From positions 9,324,945 through 9,388,944 of the forward strand of contig OV884059.1 in NCBI GenBank assembly GCA_930367215.1: DNA of 64,000 bases, given 5' to 3'. Positions 26,801-38,800 of the stretch are shown here, in pieces. How positions within the stretch are numbered: the stretch's first letter is position 1; each line of letters begins with the position of its first letter. This DNA is from Pollenia angustigena. Lineage: Eukaryota; Arthropoda; Insecta; Diptera; Polleniidae. Position numbers and translations under genes: made by a program. The notes under the pieces were generated by a model that had not been told where the DNA came from, did not search any database, and saw nothing but the letters and a program-made list of their open reading frames with translations.

Positions 26801-29800
26801 CAACCACAATGTGCTTAAGTTGGCTTAAGCGAATGAGCGACTACATGTAAAATTTATAAGGCAAACCATATTGAACTTAAGGAAACTTTTTGCTTAGTTT
26901 AATGAAACTGTCATTTGCTTAAGCAAGGTGCGATTCTAATCGTACATTCCGTACGAAATCAAATGTTTTTTTATTTTGTTTTTGTTCTCTTAAATAAATT
27001 TGAGAGACTTTTTGTTAATTTTTGACAGTAAGTTAAGCAAGACTATGCATATTATGGTTGAGCCTTAGACCAGCTAGCCTTGCAACTTCTTCTTGAGTGT
27101 GAGAGCAGACTACCTTAAATAATGCCTCCCATTCATTTTGATAAGCAATCGATGTGCTGCAGCTTTACCTTTTATTGTTTTCCCTTTTTAATCTAGTCGA
27201 TTTCCATGGTTGACGACCCAGACATAGACAAACCATATCGAGCACTAACCGCGAAAATAACGTAAGCGCCAAAAATATTATTTTACAGGAGAGTTTTTTT
27301 TATTATTTTTTTTTCATAAAAATTTTGTATGAAATTTGTCGCTTAAGATAAAATTGCTGATGCAACAAGTGTTGTCCATAAAGTCATGTATTAAAAAAAA
27401 AACGAAAATTGAAAATAATGTCGCTTACGTTATTTTCGCGGTTAGGGCTCGATATTTAAGAGATCTATAGACGACAGACTAGACGAATTAAGTTGGGACT
27501 GTAGATCAGATTATAGCTTAGATTAAAGTCGCGACTATAGACCAGATTAAAAACTAGAAATTATAAAATTTTAGTCGGGACTATAGACTAGATTTAAGAC
27601 GAGATTATACGCCGGATTATATTTAAGATTAGATTTAAGACGAGTTTTTTAACCAGATTATATTTGAGACTTAAGAAGAGACTATAGCTTAAATTGTAGT
27701 CAAGTCTGTGGAGAAGATTACGACGAGATTATAAACTTGATTGCAGTAAAGACTAGAGACGATTGTAGTTAGGGATGAAACGATACCTCTAAGGTATCGA
27801 TACTTTTACTCGATGCGGTATCGCTCGTAAAGTATCGATACCTACTTAGAATCGAAAAAAAAGTATCGATACTTAGTTACTTGTATGGGTACTTGTATCG
27901 GTTTGTATGATAAAAGAATAGAAAGCAGCATTTAAAAACGTTCTTATTAGTGTTTTATTACTATACAATAAAATAAGAACTTCGACCTGTTAGAATTTTT
28001 CCGCAAAACGATAAGTGTAAAGATTGAAGCCACTTTTAGTTACCACCTAGTACCAATTTCCTTTCGAAAAATCTTTTTTATCTTAGGAAACAAAATTTTA
28101 TAGAACGTTCAGGATAACAACCTTCATTCACCTTTTATTCCAGAAATCAACAATGTCACTAAGAATTTATCTTAAATGTAAATATGTTTTTTTATTTCCT
28201 TTCAATAATTTCTCAAGGTCCGTTTTATATAAAGAATATTTATTTAAAATTTATCCAATATTTCGCTATCTCAATGGATAGCTTCTTCAGGGATTTTTTG
28301 GTTTTTTTATATTTCAAAATTCAAATGCCGTATTCACAAAACCCTTTGTATCGTTGTATCCATTGTATGTTGTATAAAAAACCAATAGTCAGCTATGAAT
28401 TTAAATACAACATACAATTGATACAACGATACAAGGGGTTTTGTGAAAGTTTTTAAAAAAAGGAAACAATATTAAAAAGGTCGAAGAAATTAAGCTAAAT
28501 AATTTATGTATTTTATTTTTAAATTCATAAATATATAATAAAGGGTGGTAAACCATAATCCATGATGTTAATTGTGAGTCACACCGTAACGTCAAGTTTT
28601 TTGCGCAACTTAAATTGACCTATCTTTGTTTCAGTATTTGACAACTTCGATTATTGAGAGGTACACAATTGAGCAGCGCGTTAAGATTAATAAAGCCTTT
28701 TACGAAAATGGGCGTTCAATCAAAATGCATTTAATGCACATCGTGATTTTTTTGGTCAGTATAATGTTTCCACAATCGGGAGAATTGCGCGTAAATTTCA
28801 GCAAACCGGGTCTGTAGGAAATGGGAAAATATATGTGCATGCTCCCCAGTTAGTTCTGCGGCTGGCGGCGTCTTCGAAAAAGAGGTCGGCCAAGCAATTA
28901 TCGTGAATGGTGTTCGCTATCGCGGGGTGATAACGGACTTCCTATAGCCAGAAATTGAGGTAATGGACCTAAACGATGTGTGGTTTATAGGTGTGGACCC
29001 GGGATTCGGGATTTTTAATTTAAAAAAAGGGATCCCGGGACGGATCGGGATTTTTCGGGATTTCATATATAAAAGCCAATTTTAAAATTCATATAACTAT
29101 AATTTAATGTTTATGTATAAGAATTAAAACAAATTAATTCATAAGGAAAATTAAACTCATTACAAAATAAAACTGTTTAATGTATTCTTTTAAAGTAATA
29201 TGGAAGTTCATATTATGTATTAAAACTTATATTTTAAAAAGATTCTTAAACAAATTAATGACGTCAGATAATTGATACCTTATTTTATCGCAAACATAGG
29301 CTGCCGACGAAACCAATATTCGCATTCAACACTTCTGGGTGGTATCGTAAATAAATAACTACTTATATGCTATATGACAATATTTAATTTATTTTATATC
29401 AATTATATATATGCAAGTATTAATATAATAAAATAAACTTTTATGTGTCAAAAGACTTTTGGTAGAACCCCCTAAAGTTGTAAACACCTTTTTGCACAAC
29501 TTGCATTTTGCGTGCGCAGTTCTATTATCATCCACTTAGAAAAAAGACCCACCATCTGATTTTATTCACTTGTGACTTTTTTTGTAACCAGTTAAAAATT
29601 AGATTCATGGCCAGTATGATTTAATATTGAATTTTCACTAAGCCCAAAATCTCGGGATTTTTATATCAAACCGCGGGATTCGGGACTTAAATTTTTAGAA
29701 TAATACCGGGTTTTCGGTATTCGGGATTGGCATCCCTAGTGTTTACTGGTCAAACGACTTCTTGATACCGTTACTGCTGCTCCAGCTTTGGAAAATAATC

Positions 29801-32800
29801 AAAAATTTAAGATTAACTTCAATACCAAAGTTAAACGATTACTTTTGACCGATACCGAGTATTTTTTTACCGATACTACTTGGTACTCGGTTGCTAAGTA
29901 TCGATTACAAAAATACTTGGTACTTATATAAAAGTATCGAATATTTACTTGTATTTACTCGTATCGTTTCATCCCTAATTGTAGTCAAGACTATTTACTA
30001 AGTTTTAGTCAAGAATATAGGCTAGATCAAAGTCATGATCAAAGTTTGACAATAAACCAGATAATGGTCGTTAGTTAAGACAAAGCAACAAAGAACTAAG
30101 ATAATGAGCTTGTCTAAAGTCTAGCCTGTAGTCTTGTCTATAGTCTAGCGTACAGTTTTATCTAGTTATAGTCTAGAGAAAAGTCTTGTCCGTGGTCTAA
30201 CCTATAGTCTTATAAGTAGGCTTATCTGTAGTCTCGTCGCGTCTTAAGTCGTGCTTTTTGCTAAATTTTGTTATTTTAAAAGATTTGAAATGTTAATATT
30301 CCAATAAAATTGTTGTATTAATCAAATTTAAAGTGAAGACTGATATTTAATTCGACAGTGCAGCAGTTTTTTAAGTAATAAAATAGTAGAATCTGGGAAT
30401 TTATTTCTCATGGTGAGTTACATTTTATTATATAAATTTTTCATATTATTCGAATGTGTATTCTAACAGAAATATACAAACAAAAATTCTGATAGTGCAT
30501 AGAAAATATTCCTGTGAAATATTAAAGGAATGAGACTATTAAAGTATAAAAGCTTTTGAGGATTGTATTTGACATAGAATACACATTCGAATAATATGAA
30601 AAATTTATGTAATAAAATAGTTTAATATCAAAACAATTTTTTTTTTTTTTTTTAATTTGTAACTTAAAGATGAATTGAGACGTTAATTAAGGCCTAATGA
30701 GAGGTTATATTACAATCAGCTTGTTAAGCTCTCCTAATTTGACAGTTGGTAACTAAACGCAATATTCTAAAAAATTAATTAATGTACTTTATTTTATTAA
30801 ATTATAAAAATTTAGTTTCAATTTCAAAGTTCCATTCAAAACTTTTTAATACAAAACTATTATAAACTTATTTCAACAACTTTTAACCAAAAATATAAAA
30901 TGCACTTGAGTTGCCAGATCATAAAGGAAAGACTTAAGAAGAACAAAAAAATGTTTTTTTTTTTATAGAAAACCGAAACTAAAGAAATATGTTAGGAAAT
31001 TTATAAAACTTTTACAAAAAGACAAATGAAAAGTATATAAATTTTATTAAACTTTTGTTCAAAGCAAACAATACGCTTGAAAAAAAAAAGTTAGCAAAGA
31101 AAATGGAAGACATTTGACAGTTGGAGAGAAATAAAAATAGTCAAACAATAGAAAAAAAAGTAAACTATTGTTATAGAAGCAAGCAAAAAAAAAAAAACTT
31201 TTAAAAATTAACAAAAAACTAAAAATCAAAGCTAACAATGCAAAGTGAATGGCAATACAGTGGGTGGGGAAAGGATAAAAAATGCAATTTATTGCAATTC
31301 AGAAAAAATGTATTTTTATTGTTACATTTAAAATAAAACACTTTTTATTTTAAGTTTTCAATATTTTTCTTGAATTTAATTTTAGATTTGGTTAGATGGC
31401 ATACGCAAAATTACCCACAATGTTAAGGCTAATAATATTTGTCCCATGATGTGTTTAAAGAAGCAGTAAGTTTTCCTTCTAGTCTGTAAAAATAGCGCCT
31501 TGAAATTTTTTAAATAAGCAAATAAAATTTTAATGAATTTCCGTAGAAACATACTTTTAAGCGTTCGTTCACACTTCCGTTACAGACAAGTTAAACTATT
31601 TTTACTCACCAAATGTTGCATGTCAAATTAACGTTTATAATTTTTTTTTTTTTCTACTAATTTTTTGCTTTGGTTCTTTAACGTTTTCTTTACCAAATGT
31701 TTTAAAAATTATTGTGGTTTGTTTATTTGTGTGTGTTAGCGTTTTATTTTGACGTTAAATCTTTATTGTTTTGTTGGTTTATTGTGACATAAAAGTTGCC
31801 ATATTGTTAACATCTTATGTATGATTAAATTTCAGTGTAAATAATTGAATTAGTTTTTAAATAAATAACTTAATAAGCAGCCAAAGGAAATATTATAAAA
31901 GCAATGAATGAAATAGTCAACTAATTTAGATCACGCAATTTTTACAACACCTAAACTAAAATTTAGTCATTGTACGATAAACAAAGTAAAGGGAAAAAAC
32001 ATCAGGCTATGATGAATCTGATATACCCTTCACCGTGGTGTGATTAAAACAGAAAGATATATTAACACCGGTCTTAAGTTATAAATAAATCTGTTTTTGT
32101 GTCACATCCACTTCTTTAATTACACTCTTTCTTTTTAAATTATTTTAATAACTCCATTTTTCATTTCATTCATTAACTTAGACACATGGGTCTGCAATCG
32201 CACTTGTTTCAATTGTTTCAATCCCGTCTACATTTTATCAGATGCTGTGTATTTATAAACAAGATGTTTGTTCCTAATTTGCAAACTTTGGCTTTTGCCG
32301 TTCTCCAGATATACGGGAGGTGCCACGAACAATTCTCCAATCTCGCCCATATTCTTGAAGAGTTTGTGAATTGAAACCCCAGCTATGTGTACCAAATTTG
32401 GACAATTTTTTTTACCGTTCTTTAGATATACATAAACAAAACTATTTCGCGGCACGCCTACTGCTCCACTCTCGCCTACATTTTGTTGGTTGTTATAACC
32501 AAGATGCTTCTACCTTATTCGGGAGCTTGGACGCGTGCCATTCTCCAGATATAATGTGTTTGCATAAGAAGTACCACGCCCACTTCACCAATCCCGCCCA
32601 GATTTTGTCGAATGTTGTGTGTACAGAAGCCCAAAATATTTACACTATGGAGTCTAAGATAAATATTGCAGGAATCACAAATGGAATGCCAAACTTTTAT
32701 ATACCCTTTTTATCTGTTGTGAAGGGCTTATGAAATTTATTATTTTAGAAGTTAAAAAGATAAATATAAAAATTTCCTTAAAATACTTTACATTTCTTTA

Positions 32801-35800
32801 ACAAAAATATGGCAATATTATATAATTCCAACTGCCAGAAATTAGTAACTTCTTTAAACAAAATAATGGAAATAATAAAATTATTTTATTATATTCAAAT
32901 TTATTCTATGAGCTAAATTTCAGTTAAGCCCTTATGACACTACATTTTTAATGCATTGTTCAAGTTTTGGTGAACTGTGCAAATATAAAGTAATAGAAAC
33001 ATTTTACAAGTGCGAAGGGCTCGGCTGTATTAAGATAAATGGCAAACTGTCAAAAATTTAGCTAAAGTTATCGATCAAAAATGAAGTATGTCAAATAAAA
33101 TGTAAAATTGTTCAACTTAAAATTGACATTTTAAGCTTGAAATATTAAAAGTGTTGCTGAATTAGCGGTTTATGGGCAAAGTTAGCGATTTACCGCTTTT
33201 TATTTTTAGGTTTCTCATAAAAAAAGTTGACTGCATTTAATAGAATTAACAGAACAAGGATACATTATAATATATATAATACATTTTTGTGGTGTTTTTT
33301 AAGAACATAAATAAAATTAATTTCAACTAAAAAAATCTTTTAGTACAATTATGGTAAAAAAAGTAAAATTTTTAAGTTGTTGATACAATTTTAAAAATTC
33401 TCAATGCCATCCCTGAAACAAAACCATAACAAGAGAAAAAAAAACGAAAAAACTTTGGGCCATGTCACAGAGTACAATTCCGTTCGGAATTGAAGAAAAC
33501 ATATTTGTTTGTTGATGGAAAGTATATTTTGATAGTTTTATGGCCTTTCAGATGCAGACAACTCCCATACAGTTCATGAAAACAAAAATGGTTTCATTCC
33601 GAAAAATTTTTTCGTCATTTTCTGAAGCACCAAAATACGGAATGAATTCCGTTTCCGAACGGAATTGTACTCTGTGACATGGCTGTATGTTTACATTTTT
33701 TATAGTTTGCTCTTTCTAGCATTTACTGTTTCTTTCTATCAATTCTATATCAATTAATGAATAAAAAATGTAGTGTCATAAGGGCTTTAAGTATTTTATA
33801 AAGCTTTTTTGTTGTGGTACTATTCCTTCAATTTTTAGGAATCACTTTAGAATAAATTCGACAAATAAAAAATGTTGAAAATAATAAAGTAACTTATGAA
33901 AAGAAATAATTCAGTTTCTATTTGTTAAAATTATTTGATTTTAAAATATAAAAATTTTAAAAAATTCAATATAATTTTATTACCTAACCACAAAGAAATT
34001 TTTGGTTTGTAAAGGTGGCATCTTTGGTACACTCAAAATCTTAAAAAGGAAATTTTTAAAAAACTATACAATTTTTCAATATTTTTATAAAATTTATCAT
34101 TTTAAAATTATGCAATATTTTTGTTTTTAATTAAAAGGTGGCATCACTGATTATTTAAGATTACCAAAAAAACAGTTAATCTTAAAATGTACTACCCGTA
34201 TATTATTAAAATATTAAGGTAAACAAAAAAAAAATAAACAAATTCAAAATACACTTTTAAGAAATGGGTGGCAGCACTCATAGTTTCACACTAAGTTTTT
34301 AAGCAAAAAATTTTTAAATAATCTATTATTTTAATATACATCTACATACATATGTTTATAGGAATAAAAAAACATAAGAGCATATTTTGAAAAAAAGTGG
34401 CAACATTGAGTTTTTTTAAACGCCATAGGGACTTGTTTAAATCAAAATTAAAAGTTGGGAATTTTTATTTTACTATCACAAAAACTTATTTGTTATTCAA
34501 AGTGTCAAAATGATTTTATTTAAGGTTAAAAACAAAATTATTTCAAATTTTAATTTATTTTTATTTCTAAATCTAAAGTTTTATTTTTGTAAATATTTAT
34601 TTTTCTTTTCAACTTTTTTTATTGCATGTCTGTTCTTAATTTATTTAAATGCACCAAATTCGCTTCTGTTTTTTTTTTACAATAAACAACTTTTTTACCA
34701 TTAATTTCAAAAAAAAATATATACCCAACACTAATTTACTGCACTTAACTTGCAACCAAACTCGTAAACAAAAAAAAAAGCGTTGGCAAGATGGTTTGCG
34801 TTATATAACTCACAACAATAAGGCAACTAATGTGTGTCCTACTACTAATCTTATGAAGCAGTAAGTAAAATTTTTAAAATTAAGTCAAATTTTCAGGTGT
34901 GTCACAAAAGGGGAGGTAAGAGTTAAAGAAAAGGTAAGTAGAACAATTTTGTTGGCAACACTGGCTCTGAACCTTCAGTATTATTGCATAAGACTTGGCA
35001 AATTTAAATATTATCATGCAGTAACTTTGAATGCAAATTAAAAATAAAAAAACTAAACAAAAACTTACTCTAGTTGGCAAAGCGAAAACAATTTGTTTGG
35101 GCTTTTTAGTTTTTTTAAACAATAAATGCCAAAAAAAATTAATAAAAAACTTTATTTCTCTTTAAAATAAACTAGATTTTAAATCTGAATTGGCAACTCT
35201 AGTACTTATTTTTTACTATTTCTAAAGCAAAGAATCAATTCGAACTCTTAGGGCCATTATTATAACTTGGCGTTAGTTGTTATCTGACAGTTAACAGACG
35301 CTTTTTGACAGATAACACATTATTATCTGTCAATTTAGTCTTAACTTTAGCTAACTTCAAGTTGTAATAATGGCCCTTAAACATAATCTCTTATGTTTAA
35401 TGAAACTTTAGTAAACTTTAAACATAAACATCAAGTTAAGAAAGTTTAATTGGCAACGCGCTTTTCGGGCTAACGGTAGATATCCAAGTCTAACAGAATT
35501 TTAAAATTTTATGTAAACTTTTTCTGATATTATTCAAGTCTAAATAGTCTTTTTTTAAATTAATTTAATTTGAAGAAGTTAAATATTTTAAATGGCAACG
35601 CGTTTTTATCAAAAGATCGCCTTTGAGTTTTAAAATTACTTTTCTTGGCCATTCTTGAATAATTTTTATGCCTTTAAATGAAAATTGCTTTTTGCATATG
35701 ATTAAACCTTGACAAACCTTAAGGATTTGTAAAATCCATTTTAAGACTTTGCAGTCAAAAATCTTTTTTAAAAAAATAGTCATGAATTTTCAAAAAGTTT

Positions 35801-38800
35801 TGCACTTAAATTGGCAACAGTTTTTTAATTTCAGAAGTCGCTTCAAAAATGTTACACTTAAACAAATTTTTATAATTTTCAATTTAAAATTGCTTTCAAT
35901 TTGGAAATATATAAAAAGAAATCCTGTAGTTGGCAACACATTATTTTACTAAGGGCTATTAAAATTTTCGAACGTAAGAAATCCTTATTTAAAGTGTTTT
36001 TAAGATAAATTACCATCAACTTTCAATGTAAAAAGCCAGTTTTAATAAACTGATTTTAGTTGGCAACTCAATTGAAAAAAAATTGTGAGTATATAAAAAA
36101 GTTATAAATTTTCTGAATGAAACAAGTGTTTAAAAATGAAGAACAAAGCAATTCCTTTTAAGTTCTGTTTAAGTTATATTCTGTGATAGTTGGCAACAAT
36201 TGGGTTGTAAGAGAATTTTTAAATATGCCGCGGTTTGTACCGTTTTTACTATTTTAATATGAACATTAACAAACAATTCGATTATTGTAGAAAATTTAAA
36301 GAGTCTTTTTATATTTGTTTAACTTGGCAACGCAATAATTAAAAAAAAAGCTTTGTTTAATTTATGTATTAAATTGTTTTAGCTAAAATTTTTTCACTAA
36401 AATCTTTTTAAATAAGCCTTAAGTTTGGCAATTTGTAAAAAAAAAACTTACAGTTGGCCACACTTTTGTATATCATCGTTTTTTTTTTAACGTACAAACG
36501 AAGAAGCATATGCCATAGATACGTTGTCAAATTAAAACGTATAATATTTTAAAGGAGGGCAAACCTTAAAGTCACTGCAGAATTCAACCAATTCGTCTTC
36601 CTAATAAAGATAAGAAGCTTCGCAATTTTATTTAAAGACATCCGAAATTCTAAAGTTTACCTTGATGCCGTAAAGACAGCCGCTAGGGATGCAATGACAG
36701 CCTTATTAACAGTTGTTATAACTATATCCATCGATAAGCGATACATAATCACCCCAATTATGAATAAAAATTCCCCGGGAGTTATTTCCCTTTCACCATT
36801 TTGACAATTGAATGAAAATAGCAAAAATGGGAGAAGGGAAAAAACTCCCGAGGAATTTTTATTCATAATTGGACTGAATACCTTTCCCAGTTAGCCGCCC
36901 GCAGGACACAGTCATCCGATAGACAATACGGAAACTCCATCAACCTCTTCTTCCTTTCTGTGAACCGTTGGTATAGACTCTAACGGTCAGTTTTAGGAAA
37001 GGCGTCTCAATAGACAGCCCATTTCCGTACACCGTATGTGCTGCGAACCTTGCGCCGAAGAATGGTCCAGGATGCATAAGTCCACCCCGAGACTGACAGT
37101 AGACTGACTGAGTATCCTGGTGTTGCTATAAACACGAGAAGGACGCCGCGTCCAGCCGTATGGCCGAGCAGAGAGCCATCTGTCTAGCCGTATTGTCCAC
37201 CCGGAGCCAGTTAAACAACGTAAATAACGCCTTTGTAAAAGTAAAACGCATTGATCGATCCATTGATTTTCAACGCGGCCAGACTTAATAATTTCTTAAC
37301 TATCGCACAATATCCGCCACTATAAATGTCACTCCACCATTACACACCCCATTATATATTAAGAACCCCATTATATAGAGTCGGCTAAACCACAGCCCGT
37401 TCCTGTCGATTACACCCCTGCATGAATATATAGCAGCTGTTGCCTTCTCCGCTCTCATCCGGACATTTAGTCCCCGTGACAAACTACTATTCAGAGCCAC
37501 GCCCAGATATTTGGCGCTTTCAGCGATCAGAAGTCCAATTTAACCTCAAGTCATATAAAAAAATTTTAAATATAAAACAAAACTATTTTTGTGTTTTTAA
37601 ATTAAATATTCGAAAACCAATTAATACTATTTTTAAAATTGTGGGTAAATGAAGCGTGTTTAAAAAAGTTACTGCGTTACGTCGTACATTCTGACGATGT
37701 AAGACCTAATTTTGTTCCCAGCATAAGTCAATAAAATTAAGGATTTTGTTGTTAAAAACAATTTAAATTTTTGTTTCGAAGAAATTTAATTGTTGCCATT
37801 ACTTAAGCTGTGATATATTTAAAGTTTAAAGTAATATGTATTTTTTAAATATTAAAATTAATTTTTATATTTGTATGATCCTGAGTACATCTAAAACTTT
37901 TTAATGTGATTAAATTCTCATATTGTAAGTCTTTAATGTTTATGTGGTACATTATTGTATTTATTTTATTGTTTTTATAATTTTTAAATAGACAATCCCT
38001 TGAAAAAGTCGACAAACAATCGACGAAACGTCGGGAACAAAATATTGTAATTAAAAATTGAATTTTATTTACATTGAAGAAATTTAGGCCCTATTAGCTT
38101 GACAAAAATAATATTCATAAATTCATCACTCTGGCCAAAGAAACAACTACAACAATGAAGAAATTTTCTGTTCTACTTTTCCCTGTTTAACATCATTTTA
38201 ATACTTTTTTTTACACAATTTTTATATTTTATTTGCGCTGATTGTTTCAGAAATTGCAAAACAAAAATTATTTTCCCGCACTAACCTCCATTATGTTTAT
38301 TGACAATTCAATTTACGCGCCAAGTTAACAACCCAAATAAGTTGAAAGCTGTGGCACACGCATTAAGTGTTTTTTCCACTCATACTCTGACACACTTATG
38401 AAAAGATTTTAATTTTATTTCATAAATTTCGCATGTCAACACAAAATTGTGTGAAGTGTTTTAGGATTTGAAAAGCGGAATAGAAAATAGAAAAAAAAAA
38501 TGTATTGACCTAAATTTAGAAAGCAGTTAACTGCAAACATTTAAATTTCTCTTTTGCTCTTACGCTTAGTGCTTATTTCAATGAACTTTAACCTTTTGTT
38601 AGTGTTATGTATGGCCTTTCAAGTTCTTCTTCTTGAAAAGTTGTTTTGTTGTTGTTGTTTTTCTATACATACATATTATTTTCCGCATGTCATTTATTTC
38701 ATTGAATACAAAACTAAAAACTCGAGGTATTGTGTACAACAAATTGCAAGCATAATTTCATTTTATCATCCAGGATTTTTTTTTAGTTTTTTTACTGAAG

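Larger units (their letters stand above)
27770..29977. mobile_element. hAT-like element hAT-c carrying TATCGATA sites (2,208 bp with nested inserts)
   Basis: Ends are TAGGGATGAAACGATAC at 27770 and GTATCGTTTCATCCCTA at 29977, with a perfect 8-bp target duplication ATTGTAGT at 27762-27769 and 29978-29985. The left subterminal 100 bp holds three perfect TATCGATA octamers (27795, 27833, 27864). The right end has variants (TATCGATT, TATCGAAT, CCGATAC). It contains a palindromic MITE, a DUF4817-type transposase fragment and another hAT-like element, so its own body is short. No hAT transposase remains. Confidence 0.9.
34013..36465 (+). repeat. Periodic (about 130 bp) repeat with TTGGCAAC core, array A
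   Basis: A GTGGCATC / TTGGCAAC core recurs at 34013, 34136, 34266, 34396, 34952, 35074, 35190, 35450, 35592, 35811, 35930, 36060, 36190, 36324 and about 36454. Typical spacing is 120-135 bp. The interval 35190 to 35450 is 260 bp because a 126-bp MITE plus TTA (35251-35379) was inserted. Exon 4B lies within the series and begins CGTTGGCAAG at 34781, about three periods after 34396. Between cores the sequence is AT-rich and poorly conserved. The reverse-complement core recurs in array B before exon 5. Confidence 0.7.

Noticed and set aside
34510..34864. Plus-strand open frames around exon 4B
   Set aside because: The first is a low-complexity intronic frame. The second overlaps exon 4B by chance and runs through its acceptor.
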